64,000 bases of DNA from Thioalkalicoccus limnaeus. Lineage in GTDB: Bacteria > Pseudomonadota > Gammaproteobacteria > Chromatiales > Chromatiaceae. Within the stretch, counting starts at the first letter, position 1. Each line of letters begins with the position of its first letter. The DNA is taken from positions 1 to 64,000 of the forward strand of contig NZ_JBDKXB010000004.1 of NCBI RefSeq assembly GCF_041197575.1. Direction: 5' to 3'. A program made the position numbers and the translations under genes. Positions 1 through 8,144 of the stretch are shown in pieces. Under the pieces are notes generated by a model that searched no databases, had not been told where the DNA came from, and saw only the letters and a list, made by a program, of their open reading frames with translations.

Positions 1-1
1 G

Positions 2-745
2 TTGCGAGCCTGGCCCGAGTTGGCCGGCGATGCGCCGCGGCTCGCTGACCTCGAGCGCGCCTGGTTGGCGATGATGGCGCGCGAGGCCCTCGACGTCTTC
101 CGTCTGCCGCGGCTGACCGGCGGGCGGATCGCCGACCTGGTCAGGATCGAGGACCCGAGTCCGCTGTTCGACGCCCGCGCAGATGGCCGCGGAGTGATCC
201 TGACGATGGCCCACTATGGTCGGCTGATCATGCTGCTGGCCGCGCTCGGCGCGGCCGGCCTTCGGCTCAATATGCTGACGATACCGATCGATGCGCGCAA
301 TCCGGATCTGGCGCCGGCGATGCGCCGCTATCTCGGGACCAAGGTCGCGCGCCTGCGGGCCTTCATCGGCGGAGACTGGGTCGCAGTCGGCGACTCGCTA
401 AAGCGCGTGTACGAGGGGTTGCGGCGCGGTGAGATCTGGATCATCCTGATGGATGCCCACCTCGCGCACCCGGTCACGCGCGAGCGCTACCCGTTCCTCG
501 GCGGCGAGCTGCGGCTGGCGACCGGTATCCCGCGGCTGGCGGCGCGCACCGGCGCTCGGATCGTCTACGGCGCGGTGCACGAGGACGGTTATCGTCTGCG
601 CGGGCGCTTGTGCGCGCTCGATGCCGATCCGTCACGCGCGATGACCGAAGCGGTCGCCGAACTGGAACGCGACGTCGTCGCCCAGCCCGAGCAATGGTGG
701 CAATGGGCGATCTTCGACTACCTGTGGACACCGGAGGCCGTCTGA
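2..745 (+). CDS. LpxL/HtrB-like lipid acyltransferase, 5'-truncated
   Basis: This reads as the C-terminal part of a protein of the lysophospholipid/lipid A acyltransferase family (LpxL/HtrB type), which transfers fatty acids at the inner membrane. The visible 247 residues include GVILTMAHYG, matching the block around the catalytic His of the family, and a typical tail with a QWWQW motif. Family members are about 290-310 residues, so the gene probably starts left of the window; the TTG at base 2 is unlikely to be the true start. The acid expected five residues after the catalytic His is not seen (His-Tyr-Gly-Arg-Leu-Ile), so activity or mechanism may differ. Its TGA overlaps the ATG of the next gene by one base, implying co-translation with a sugar-nucleotide epimerase. 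A glycolipid or surface-polysaccharide role is inferred. Confidence 0.7.
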   Translation: MRAWPELAGDAPRLADLERAWLAMMAREALDVFRLPRLTGGRIADLVRIEDPSPLFDARADGRGVILTMAHYGRLIMLLAALGAAGLRLNMLTIPIDARNPDLAPAMRRYLGTKVARLRAFIGGDWVAVGDSLKRVYEGLRRGEIWIILMDAHLAHPVTRERYPFLGGELRLATGIPRLAARTGARIVYGAVHEDGYRLRGRLCALDADPSRAMTEAVAELERDVVAQPEQWWQWAIFDYLWTPEAV

Positions 746-1656
746 TGAAACGGGCACTGGTCCTCGGCGCGAACGGCTTCATCGGCAGTGCCGTCACACG
801 TGAACTACTTGCGGCGGGCCACGCGGTGACCGCGGCCGATTGCGTCCGGGATTTCTATGCCTTGGCGCCGCACCCACGCCTCGTCTGTCAGACGCTGGAT
901 TTCCTCGACGAGGTCGCGGTGCGGCACACACTGGCTGGCATCGACTGGGTGTTCCACCTGGTTGGTACGACCAAGCCGGCCAGCTCGAATGCGAACATGG
1001 CCTTCGATGTCCAATCGAACGTCGTGGGCAGCATCCATCTGCTCGAGGCTGCGGTCGCGCAAGGGGTCGAACGGGTCCTGTTCGCGTCGTCCGGCGGCAC
1101 CGTGTATGGCCCACCGCGGGCGCTGCCGGTGCGCGAAGACCACCCCACCCATCCGATCGTCTCCTACGGCCTGACCAAACTGATGATCGAAGGCTACGCC
1201 GACCTCATCGAGCGCCAGCACGGCCTGCCGACGATCGCGCTGCGGATCGGCAACCCCTACGGCCCGCGTCACTATGACCGGGAACAGGGCGCGATCCCGG
1301 TCTTCATCCGCCAACTGCGGCGCGACCAGACGATCGAAATCTGGGGCGACGGCGAGATCGTGCGCGACTATGTCCATGTCGACGACGTCGCCCGCGCCTT
1401 CGTTGCCGCGGCCGGGTACCTGGGGCCACACCGCGTTTTCAATATCGGCTCCGGCACGGGCCACAGCCTGCGCGAGATCGTCGCGCGGCTCGAGGCGCTC
1501 GCCGGGCGCCAAGCGCGGCTTGTGTTTCGGCCGGCGCGCGGCTTCGACATCCCGGCGATCGTGCTCGATATCGAGCGCGCGCGGGCGGCGTTGGACTGGG
1601 CGCCGGCGATCGATTTCGACGATGGGCTGTCTTTGACGTGGGAAGATATGAAATAA
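745..1656 (+). CDS. NAD-dependent epimerase/dehydratase (extended SDR)
   Basis: This 303-residue protein is an extended short-chain dehydrogenase of the UDP-glucose 4-epimerase type. An N-terminal Rossmann motif GANGFIG (residues 8-14) binds NAD(P), and Y141-x3-K145 (YGLTK) is the catalytic pair. Further family marks are SSGGTVYG before the Tyr, RIGNPYGPRH, and RDYVHVDDVA in the substrate half. Such enzymes interconvert nucleotide sugars in the cytoplasm for LPS or exopolysaccharide. The exact sugar cannot be read from sequence. The ATG lies directly on the stop of the upstream acyltransferase (TGATG), so the two genes are probably translated together. A much longer upstream reading in the same frame runs through the acyltransferase gene and is rejected. 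Confidence 0.85.
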   Translation: MKRALVLGANGFIGSAVTRELLAAGHAVTAADCVRDFYALAPHPRLVCQTLDFLDEVAVRHTLAGIDWVFHLVGTTKPASSNANMAFDVQSNVVGSIHLLEAAVAQGVERVLFASSGGTVYGPPRALPVREDHPTHPIVSYGLTKLMIEGYADLIERQHGLPTIALRIGNPYGPRHYDREQGAIPVFIRQLRRDQTIEIWGDGEIVRDYVHVDDVARAFVAAAGYLGPHRVFNIGSGTGHSLREIVARLEALAGRQARLVFRPARGFDIPAIVLDIERARAALDWAPAIDFDDGLSLTWEDMK

Positions 1657-1720
1657 TGTTCCATTTGCCGGGGCTCGGCTGTGCCAAGCCGGTGCTCGCG
1701 GCGCGACGAGGATCGAAACT

Positions 1721-2164
1721 GTGATCGACAGCACACCCGCGGCTTGCGTGCATCGGTGTTTTCCCTTAGCCTGGATGACGTTCTTGCTCGGGGCATTGTC
1801 GCTCGGTGCCTGCACGCCGGCGTTGCCACCGGAGCAAGCGGCGCGTGAGCGGGCCGAGGCCTATTGGGCGGCGATGCTGGTCGGCGATTACATCACGGCC
1901 TACCGATACGAGGCCCTGTCGACCGAGTCGGCGGCGGATCTTCAGGGGTATCTGACCAGCCGCGGCGGTCTCCAATACAGCCGCGCGGAGGTCCTTGATG
2001 TGCGCTTGGTCGCCGAAGATCGGGCCGAGGTGCTGGTTGCGCTGGCCTATCGCCTGCCGATGCTGGGCACGAGGGACCCGATCGAAGCCGAGGCGTGGAG
2101 CGATTGGGTGCTGATCGATGGCGCTTGGTATCACCGGCCGCAGCGCGGGTCGTTTTGGCGGTGA
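1721..2164 (+). CDS. Small predicted lipoprotein, unknown function
   Basis: The predicted product has 147 residues. A hydrophobic segment (about 16-30) ends in a lipobox-like LGAC, with the lipidated Cys at position 31, so it should be a membrane-anchored lipoprotein. The mature part (about 115 residues) has a helix containing AEAYWAAMLVGDYITAY, followed by strands, a pattern resembling NTF2-like or DUF4864-type folds. That fold guess is weak and I do not recognise a specific family. The start is GTG with no clear Shine-Dalgarno sequence, so an internal ATG at residue 19 is a possible but unlikely alternative because it would remove most of the signal. It sits 64 bp after the epimerase, in the same direction, and is followed by a weak hairpin with ten T. 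Confidence 0.6.
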   Translation: MIDSTPAACVHRCFPLAWMTFLLGALSLGACTPALPPEQAARERAEAYWAAMLVGDYITAYRYEALSTESAADLQGYLTSRGGLQYSRAEVLDVRLVAEDRAEVLVALAYRLPMLGTRDPIEAEAWSDWVLIDGAWYHRPQRGSFWR

Positions 2165-2199
2165 TCCGCTTCGGTCTCGCGAGAAATGTTGTAATCATG

Positions 2200-2222
2200 A
2201 TGCACTGTAGCATTTTTTTTTT
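2200..2222 (+). terminator. Weak hairpin followed by T10
   Basis: ATGC (2200-2203) and GCAT (2210-2213) can form a four-pair stem, directly followed by ten consecutive T (2213-2222). The T tract is striking in this GC-rich DNA, but the stem is short. It could end transcription from the lipoprotein gene before the promoter at 2231. Confidence 0.35.
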
Positions 2223-2230
2223 CACGTCCC

Positions 2231-2259
2231 TTGTCAAGAACGTGGAGGCCCGCTATAGT
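2231..2259 (+). promoter_or_regulatory. Sigma-70-type promoter for the secreted proline-tailed protein
   Basis: TTGTCA at 2231-2236 and TATAGT at 2254-2259 are separated by exactly 17 bp, each one mismatch from consensus. Transcription would start near 2266, leaving about 158 nt of leader before the ATG at 2424. This leader contains the short inverted repeat AGCAGC/GCTGCT near its start. Confidence 0.65.
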
Positions 2260-2423
2260 ACAAGCAGCCGTGGAAGTTGCTGCTTGCCAATGGCTGAAGC
2301 AATCCCAAGTGGGGCTGTGGCGCAACAGGACTTGGTATCAGGCGTCCCCTTGGATTATCCTAGTGACCGACTCTTGATCCTGGGTTAGAACCCGTGATAA
2401 TTTCGTCAACAAGGAGTTTCCCA

Positions 2424-3323
2424 ATGAAAAAACTTGGCCTGGCAGTGGCTGTGTCCGCCGCACTCGGCGTCGGTGCAGTGCACGCTTATACGGTAGCCGT
2501 ACCGGACGATGGTGTCTTGGTGCCCAACGTCATCCATAACGGCGGTGCGGACACCACCGCGATCATGCTGACCAATCACGCGCAGAGTCCTGTATGGGTC
2601 TATTGGACCTTTTTCGACGAAGACTCGGTCCACTTGGTCGATGGCCAATTCCGGATGACCGAGAACGACATGCAGCGCGTTGTTTGGTCTGAGGTGTCCG
2701 GTGTTGGGCTCGAAAACCAGCGCGGCTATCTCGTCTTCATGGTTGGTGCCAGCGCAACGGATCCAACTCCCCGTGAAGGGCAGGATCTGATCTCGGCGGC
2801 CGCCTTCCAAGCCGATGCGTTCAATAATGACGCCATCTTCATCCCGACTTTTCCGATCAACGACGCTGACCTTGAGGCAGGTGCCAATCTGACCACGCTT
2901 GACGAGGACTCGCTGGTAAGTTTGGCATCTGGCGCGCCGGCTGGCAGTACCGTCGATATGCGCTATGAGATCCCTGGCGACTTCGAGTCTTCCGTCCTTC
3001 TTTGGTCGACCGGGGGCCTCGATGACCGGTTCACCGTCAACATGTTCGACGACAACCAGAACCGCCAGTCGGTGAACTTCATCTGCGAGTTCGATGAGCT
3101 GTGCTTCGTCGACCCGCAGGACATCCTCGGTCGTCCAGCTAACTTCCTCAGCGGTTACATTCGTTTCGTTACCGCGGGGACGGACGTCGGTGATTTCGTC
3201 AGTTACACGGCCATCCGCGGTACGAGCTTCCCAGCCACGCAGACCGTGCTGAACCCGCATTACGGTGCGCAGCAGAACGGTGGGCCGACACCGCCCCCGC
3301 CGCCACCACCGCCGGCGCCTTAA
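2424..3323 (+). CDS. Secreted protein with C-terminal polyproline tail, unknown function
   Basis: The 299-residue product begins with a clear Sec signal peptide (basic MKK, hydrophobic core, cleavage after AVHA at about 21). The mature part is rich in Asp/Asn and aromatic residues and looks like an all-beta extracellular or outer-surface protein; two Cys in FICEFDELC could form a disulfide. It ends PT, eight Pro, Ala-Pro. I do not recognise the family. The ATG at 2424 is chosen because AAGGAG (2411-2416) lies seven bases upstream; an in-frame codon 30 bases earlier lacks this. A near-consensus promoter, a long leader, a perfect 13-bp terminator and relatively relaxed codon choice suggest an abundant monocistronic product. 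The polyproline run would need EF-P for smooth translation. Confidence 0.85.
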   Translation: MKKLGLAVAVSAALGVGAVHAYTVAVPDDGVLVPNVIHNGGADTTAIMLTNHAQSPVWVYWTFFDEDSVHLVDGQFRMTENDMQRVVWSEVSGVGLENQRGYLVFMVGASATDPTPREGQDLISAAAFQADAFNNDAIFIPTFPINDADLEAGANLTTLDEDSLVSLASGAPAGSTVDMRYEIPGDFESSVLLWSTGGLDDRFTVNMFDDNQNRQSVNFICEFDELCFVDPQDILGRPANFLSGYIRFVTAGTDVGDFVSYTAIRGTSFPATQTVLNPHYGAQQNGGPTPPPPPPPPAP

Positions 3324-3371
3324 TCGCGATATGCTGTTCGCCCTTTGAGGGCGGGCGCGGCGTGGGGATAA

Positions 3372-3401
3372 CGCAAAAGCACCCGGTAGGGTGCTTTTGC
3401 G
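3372..3401 (+). terminator. Strong intrinsic-type hairpin after the secreted protein gene
   Basis: A perfect 13-bp stem (3372-3384 with 3389-3401) closes a GGTA loop. The arms contain AAAA/TTTT, so the 3' arm itself carries four T followed by GCG. It lies 49 bp after the stop and would terminate the upstream gene. Confidence 0.75.
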
Positions 3402-3472
3402 CTTTGGCATCCAATGTTTACGCGGACCGAGACACCGCGCCGCGAATACTTCGGCCGTGAGCCCCGTTTTAG

Positions 3473-4588
3473 ATGAGACACTTGATCAAGCCTCTGGCGT
3501 GGGTTGCGCCCATCGTCCTGACCCTCGCCGCGGGCTGTACCGCTGAGCGGGTGGACGACAGTGCCGAGGATCCGCCGACCAGCCTGATGTTGGCGCCGGA
3601 ACTGAGCGTCTGGGGTGGTGCCCTGATCCGACGCGACGATGGCACATGGCTCGGTACCGCGCTGCATGACGTAGACGAGTTCGGAGTCTGGCGCATCGAC
3701 GGCGATCGAAAAGCCACGCTGATCGGGCGCTTTCCGACCGGCTATCATCCAGATGGCGTCGCCGTTTGGGATAGCGATCGGTTTGTCGTTGCGGTCGAGG
3801 GAACCCGCATGTACCAGTTCTGGCGTATCGACGATGGCAGGATGCGCCTGGAGGGCGAGGCCGAAGGTCCGCTTCCGGCACGCGACCTCGTCGTGGCCGA
3901 TTTCGATGGCGATGGCCTTCCCGACCTCGTGCTCGCACCCTATGGGGGCGAAGAACTCGCGCTGCTGTGGGGGCAAGGCGGGATCGGTCTGTCGGATGCC
4001 CAGTCCTTGCCGGCGGGCCGATCGCCGTGGCATCCGCAGATCGTCGACTGGGATGGCGATGGTCGCCCGGATCTATTGTGGGCCGAATTGGATACCGGAG
4101 TGGTACGGCTGGCACGCAACCTGGGGGCGAGGCGGTTCGAGGTCGAGGCGGTTCATGGGGTTTCCGGGGTCACGCCTCGCCATCTCGCCGCGCGCGATCT
4201 CAGTGGCGACGGGCGCCCCGATCTGGTCGCAATCGCGGTCGAAATCGGCGCGGCGGAACTGTTGACACCACGGTCGGATGGTGGGCTCGAGGTGGCGAAG
4301 CTTCCACCGGTAGGTGCCCTTGGTTACGTTGCGGCCGCGATCCTTGCCGATGGCACGATCCTGCTGGCCGAGGAAGGGCGGGTCATATTAGCTCGCGCGG
4401 TAGGGGCGGAGTGGGAGAAACGGACCTTGCCGGCCGGTAGCCTGCCCTCGCCGATCGAACTCTTCGATGTCGATGGTGACGGCGAGGAGGATTTGGTCGT
4501 CTACGGCTCGGCACGGAGCGGCGTGATCATCCACTTCGGGCCCTTGTGGGAGCGAGCTGAGCCGCTCGGTATAGTCCAGGCGCCATGA
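3473..4588 (+). CDS. FG-GAP/VCBS-repeat lipoprotein
   Basis: The 371-residue product carries a lipoprotein signal peptide with lipobox LAAGC (Cys22). The remainder looks like a beta-propeller: calcium-binding-type DxDGDGxxDL motifs recur at residues 143-152, 192-201, 242-251 (DLSGDGRPDL) and 332-341, as in FG-GAP/VCBS repeats. A propeller displayed from a membrane anchor in the periplasm or on the surface is expected, for ligand or protein binding; the ligand is unknown. Its TGA (4586-4588) overlaps the ATG of the next gene, so it is translationally coupled to a parvulin-like protein and then an acetyltransferase. I infer that the three work on a shared exported product. Confidence 0.8.
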   Translation: MRHLIKPLAWVAPIVLTLAAGCTAERVDDSAEDPPTSLMLAPELSVWGGALIRRDDGTWLGTALHDVDEFGVWRIDGDRKATLIGRFPTGYHPDGVAVWDSDRFVVAVEGTRMYQFWRIDDGRMRLEGEAEGPLPARDLVVADFDGDGLPDLVLAPYGGEELALLWGQGGIGLSDAQSLPAGRSPWHPQIVDWDGDGRPDLLWAELDTGVVRLARNLGARRFEVEAVHGVSGVTPRHLAARDLSGDGRPDLVAIAVEIGAAELLTPRSDGGLEVAKLPPVGALGYVAAAILADGTILLAEEGRVILARAVGAEWEKRTLPAGSLPSPIELFDVDGDGEEDLVVYGSARSGVIIHFGPLWERAEPLGIVQAP

Positions 4589-5517
4589 CGAGCCCCCCGT
4601 TCGTTTTGGTTCGACGCGCCGCCTGGCTGATCCTGGTCGGTCTGCTGTTGTTGGCGGCTCCGTCAATCGATGCCGCGGCTGACACAGCGACGGCGGAGGA
4701 TCCCACGATCGTCACGATTCTTGACGAGCCTTACCGGCTGTCCGATCTACGGGCCTTCGTCGCCGCGCGGCCCCCGTTGCGCGTGCATCTGACCACTGGC
4801 GAGGGGCTGCGTCAGTTGGTCGACGAGTTCATCGATGCGATGGTCTTTCGCCGTGAGGGCGAGCGCTTAGCGCTTCCGATGCCATCCGGCGTCGAGGCCG
4901 GCCAGGATGCGTTCTACTTCGAGTCGCGCGCGCGACTGGTGCCACGCTGTTCGCCGCCCTCCGAGGAGGAGGCGCGGGCGGCGTTCGAGGCCGATCCAGC
5001 GCGCTTCGCCACGCCGCCGTTCGTGCGGGTGTCGCGACTGCTGTGGTCGCGAGCGACACCGATCGAGGGCCGCGCTGCGAACGCGTATCTCGCCGAGGCC
5101 GCCGAGCAGATACGGCGCGGCGAGCTGGACTTCGCGATGCTCCTGGACACGCTGGTAGGAGACTCGACCGACGAGCTGCTGAGGCAGGGCGATCTCGGTT
5201 TCGTGAAGCTTGCCCCCGTCCGGCAGCGGACCGACCCGTTGGAACAAGCACTGGCCGAGGCCCCGGTCGGTGCCTTGCTCGGCCCGATCGACTCGGACGG
5301 CTATCTGTCGCTGCTCCAGGTCACGGACCGCCGAGAGCCTATCCTGCCGAGCTGGCCGGCGGCGCGGTCCGCCATAGAGCGCGAACTGCTCGCCACATGC
5401 CGCGCCCGGGCCCTGGCCGAGACCCGCTCTGAGCTGTTCGCCCGTTACCGTGTCGAGGTCAACGAGGAGACGGTCTCGGCGCTGCGGCCCGTGACCGCTC
5501 CGCCAGTTCGGCGATGA
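4585..5517 (+). CDS. Parvulin-like (PpiC/SurA-type) exported protein, catalytic residues degenerate
   Basis: The 310-residue protein has an N-terminal signal or anchor (about 13-30), a helical SurA/PrsA-like chaperone part (about 40-140) and a parvulin-like domain (about 146-250) marked by QGDLGFVKLAPV and the closing GYLSLLQVTDRREP. Parvulins catalyse prolyl isomerisation of exported proteins. The two His usually seen at the start (HIL) and end (GYHI) of the domain appear replaced by Arg (VSRLLW) and Leu (GYLS), so this copy may be a chaperone without isomerase activity. It overlaps the upstream lipoprotein gene by ATGA and the downstream acetyltransferase gene in the same way. EpsD-type isomerases of exopolysaccharide loci are a comparable family. 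Confidence 0.7.
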   Translation: MTSPPFVLVRRAAWLILVGLLLLAAPSIDAAADTATAEDPTIVTILDEPYRLSDLRAFVAARPPLRVHLTTGEGLRQLVDEFIDAMVFRREGERLALPMPSGVEAGQDAFYFESRARLVPRCSPPSEEEARAAFEADPARFATPPFVRVSRLLWSRATPIEGRAANAYLAEAAEQIRRGELDFAMLLDTLVGDSTDELLRQGDLGFVKLAPVRQRTDPLEQALAEAPVGALLGPIDSDGYLSLLQVTDRREPILPSWPAARSAIERELLATCRARALAETRSELFARYRVEVNEETVSALRPVTAPPVRR

Positions 5518-6140
5518 CGGTGCTCGGCGTGCCCGAACCAGTTCGCGTTCACCCCGGCATCGACAAGGTCGGGGAGCGCACACGGATCGCGCCGGATGTG
5601 TCCGTGCTTCGTTTTGGGCCTGGTGGGCGCGGGATCGAGATCGGCTCGGATTGCACCTTGTATACGGCCGTGCGCCTAGTCATCGGCGACCCCGGCCAGT
5701 ACCGACACACAGGCCTGGCGATCGGCGACCGCGTGCATGTCAATGTCGCGGCCTACCTGTCCGGCGAGGGCGGTCTGACGATCGGCGATGACTGCCTGAT
5801 CGGCCCGCATGCCCGGCTGCTCTCCGCCGGCCATGAGATCGACGATGGCGAGCCGGTTATCGCCCGCGCCCCCTTGACCTACGGCCCGATCGCCATCGGG
5901 TGCGGCGCCTGGATCGGCGCCGGGGCGACGCTGCTGCCGGGCGTTTCGATTGGGCGCGGCGCCGTCGTCGGCGCCGGTGCCGTCGTCACCCGGTCGGTGC
6001 CCGACTTCGCGGTGTTCGCCGGGGTGCCGGCCCGGGCGATCCGCTACCGTCGCGGTTTCGAGCCGTCCGGCTTGAATGGCTTGGTCGCTTGGCTGCGCAG
6101 TCGGCGTCGCGCGGGGCAGCGGTCCGGGCCTAGCGGCTAA
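5514..6140 (+). CDS. Left-handed beta-helix acetyltransferase (hexapeptide repeat)
   Basis: This 208-residue protein has the repeating I/L/V-G-x-x hexads of a left-handed beta helix (for example AIGDRVHVN, TIGDDCLIG, AIGCGAWIG, SIGRGAVVG), with the late motif VPDFAVFAGVPARAI typical of maltose/galactoside-type O-acetyltransferases. H107 in SAGHEID is the likely catalytic His. Such enzymes move acetyl from acetyl-CoA to sugars, often on LPS or capsular units. The basic tail after residue 178 is probably disordered. The start overlaps the upstream stop (ATGA), forming the third member of a coupled set; the methyltransferase gene begins 14 bp downstream. The acceptor cannot be deduced. Confidence 0.8.
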   Translation: MTVLGVPEPVRVHPGIDKVGERTRIAPDVSVLRFGPGGRGIEIGSDCTLYTAVRLVIGDPGQYRHTGLAIGDRVHVNVAAYLSGEGGLTIGDDCLIGPHARLLSAGHEIDDGEPVIARAPLTYGPIAIGCGAWIGAGATLLPGVSIGRGAVVGAGAVVTRSVPDFAVFAGVPARAIRYRRGFEPSGLNGLVAWLRSRRRAGQRSGPSG

Positions 6141-6154
6141 TCCGGGGCGGGCGC

Positions 6155-7204
6155 ATGGATCCCGACAAGTGTCCGGCTCCCGACGATCTCAATCCGCCGC
6201 GCTACAGCTACGCCTTCGACCCGGGGGAGGACACTACCGCGAGCAAGGTGCTCCGGCTGATCGGTCCAGCGCAGCGGATCCTCGAGCTCGGACCGGGTCC
6301 GGGGGTGATGACCAGAGTCTTGCACGAACGTGGCGCCGCCGTGACGGCGATCGAGTACGACCCCGGTCTTGCCGAACTGGCGCGGCCTTTCTGCGAGCGG
6401 TTGATCCTTGCCGATCTTGACCACCTCGACTTCGACGAATCACTGGGTGGGCAAAGGTTCGAAGCCGTGATCGCCGCCGATGTCCTCGAGCACCTGACGG
6501 ATCCGTGGGCCTGCTTGCGCCGCGTTCGCCCCCTGATCGACGACGGCGGTGTACTGGTCGTATCGATCCCGAACGTCGCGCATGGCGCCGTCGTCGCCCA
6601 GTTGCTGCAGGGACGTTTCCCCTATACCGAGCAAGGCCTGCTGGATCGCACGCACCTGCGGTTCTTCGCGCGCCGCGATGTCGAGGATCTGCTGCTAACG
6701 ACCGGCTTCGTCCCGCTGATCTGGGAGCGCAACCGGCTATCGGCAGCGGCGAGCGAGTTCGCGCACGCCTGGTATCGGTTGCCGGAGGCGGTCCGCGAGG
6801 CCTTGGCGCGGGAGCCAGACGCGCAGACCTACCAATTCATCGTTCAGGCCCAAGTCGCCGACACGGCCGGCTGGTCGAGTCGAATGCGGGCGGACCGAGA
6901 GAACCTCGAGCGGGACGTCCAGCGTCTGCGCGCTGAGCTCGACCATGCATCGGGTTACATAGAGGCCTTCCACCAAGCCCGAGACCTGATCGCCGAACGG
7001 GACCGAAGTCTCGCCGAACGGGACCGAAGCCTGGCCGATGTTCAGCGGGCGCGTGTCCAGGCCGAAGGGTTGCTCGCCGAGCGGCTTGCCGTGATCGCCG
7101 CCCAAGCGGAGATGATCGAGTCGCTCCGGTCGCAGCTCGAGGTCGCCCGGATGCGGCTGCGCGAACGCCTCGCGAGGGCGCTGCGGCGCCTATGGCCGCG
7201 TTGA
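6155..7204 (+). CDS. Class I SAM-dependent methyltransferase with coiled-coil tail
   Basis: Residues about 20-210 form a class I methyltransferase: motif I ELGPGPG (44-50), an acidic end of strand 2 (EYDP), AADVLEHLTDPW and GGVLVVSIPNVAHG. These resemble the O-methyltransferases of O-antigen and cell-surface glycan clusters. From about 235 to 345 the protein is a long charged coiled coil, including two tandem copies of the heptad AERDRSL, encoded by a 21-bp direct repeat. The C terminus is strongly basic (RALRRLWPR), which could lie on a membrane. It follows the acetyltransferase gene by 14 bp and is probably the last gene of that unit. A glycan-modifying role with self-association through the coiled coil is inferred. 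Confidence 0.75.
   Translation: MDPDKCPAPDDLNPPRYSYAFDPGEDTTASKVLRLIGPAQRILELGPGPGVMTRVLHERGAAVTAIEYDPGLAELARPFCERLILADLDHLDFDESLGGQRFEAVIAADVLEHLTDPWACLRRVRPLIDDGGVLVVSIPNVAHGAVVAQLLQGRFPYTEQGLLDRTHLRFFARRDVEDLLLTTGFVPLIWERNRLSAAASEFAHAWYRLPEAVREALAREPDAQTYQFIVQAQVADTAGWSSRMRADRENLERDVQRLRAELDHASGYIEAFHQARDLIAERDRSLAERDRSLADVQRARVQAEGLLAERLAVIAAQAEMIESLRSQLEVARMRLRERLARALRRLWPR
6992..7033 (+). repeat. Tandem 21-bp repeat inside the coiled-coil region
   Basis: Units 6992-7012 and 7013-7033 differ at two bases (GAAGTCTC versus GAAGCCTG at their ends). They encode consecutive AERDRSL heptads, so copy-number change would alter coiled-coil length without a frameshift. Confidence 0.8.
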
Positions 7205-7380
7205 CCGGACACATACCGGTGGCGCGGGGTGCTGGAACACGACCGAGAAGTGCCGATGAAGCGAGCGACGATGCTGCACCCGTGACACACTGTCGCCCCG
7301 CAGGCGGCAGCTAGAGGGCGCTGTTTCTCATCCGCCGCGCAATTTCCAGCAGAGGCCGATGCCACAAATGTCACGCGCCA

Positions 7381-7956
7381 TCAGGGACGCGAGGGGCCGT
7401 CTTCGGTGGGATGCGTTCTCGGGAGTAAAGGACTCACGTCGTCCTCGTGCACCGCGAGTACCTCCGGATAGCAGGAAAGCTCCCGAAGCTCGTCGGCGGT
7501 CACCTGGAGGGCCACCCCTGGAACGCTCAGTAGGGGTTTCGTCGCCAACTCGGCGGAGGAACTGTGGCCAAACTCGAGGAGCCTCTCGGTCACTCGCGCT
7601 ACCACGCCGTCGAACAGCCCCTGTCGATCCATGTCGGTTGCGGAATCCGTCGCGCCGGGAGGCGGGGTGAAGGGTCGCAGTCGCACGATAACGGGCAGAC
7701 GCCCCGCTTCTATTGCGCGTTCGATCAACTCCGGGGGGACGGTCACCTTCGATTCGCGGCTCATGGTCAAGGAGTCTGATTTGCAGGGCTCATCGGGTGT
7801 CCAGGACATAAGACTCGATGGCGCATCGAAGACATCTGGTAGCAGAGACGCAGAGAATGTTGGTGCTGCGCTTGCCCAAGAGACACCGCCAAACAAGAAG
7901 CCGGCCAAGAGCCAGGCCGCTGCTTCGTGATGCGAAACCCATCGCGAAAACACCAT
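7381..7956 (-). CDS. Secreted stand-alone I9-like propeptide (putative subtilase inhibitor/chaperone)
   Basis: The 191-residue product has a signal peptide (about 1-30, ending SWASA) and a domain at about 76-182 that aligns almost without gaps to the propeptide of the adjacent subtilase (its residues 71-175). Shared positions include GR-x-PVIVRL, a proline-rich turn, a middle helix and the closing PEVL-x-V-x-ED. No catalytic domain follows. In subtilases this type of domain (peptidase inhibitor I9 family) folds and blocks the protease; free-standing relatives are known inhibitors, for example fungal IB2/POIA1. A role as inhibitor or folding helper of the neighbouring protease is inferred. GGGAG lies about eight bases before the ATG. 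The gene is 188 bp downstream of the subtilase, in the same direction. Confidence 0.7.
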   Translation of the reverse strand: MVFSRWVSHHEAAAWLLAGFLFGGVSWASAAPTFSASLLPDVFDAPSSLMSWTPDEPCKSDSLTMSRESKVTVPPELIERAIEAGRLPVIVRLRPFTPPPGATDSATDMDRQGLFDGVVARVTERLLEFGHSSSAELATKPLLSVPGVALQVTADELRELSCYPEVLAVHEDDVSPLLPRTHPTEDGPSRP

Positions 7957-8144
7957 TCACGCTGCTCCCCGAATGGACCGCCAAAGCACACCAACCCTCG
8001 GCGAGTTGCTGCGTCCGAACGCCGCGGGGGGCGGTGTCCGGACGCGTCCTTCTGAACAGGGCTTAGTGCGCCCTCACCGCGCGACGGCGCTTTCGGTACC
8101 GGGCAAGGTTGTGCCGGCCGTTGGGCTTGCGGTGTTGTGACCGG

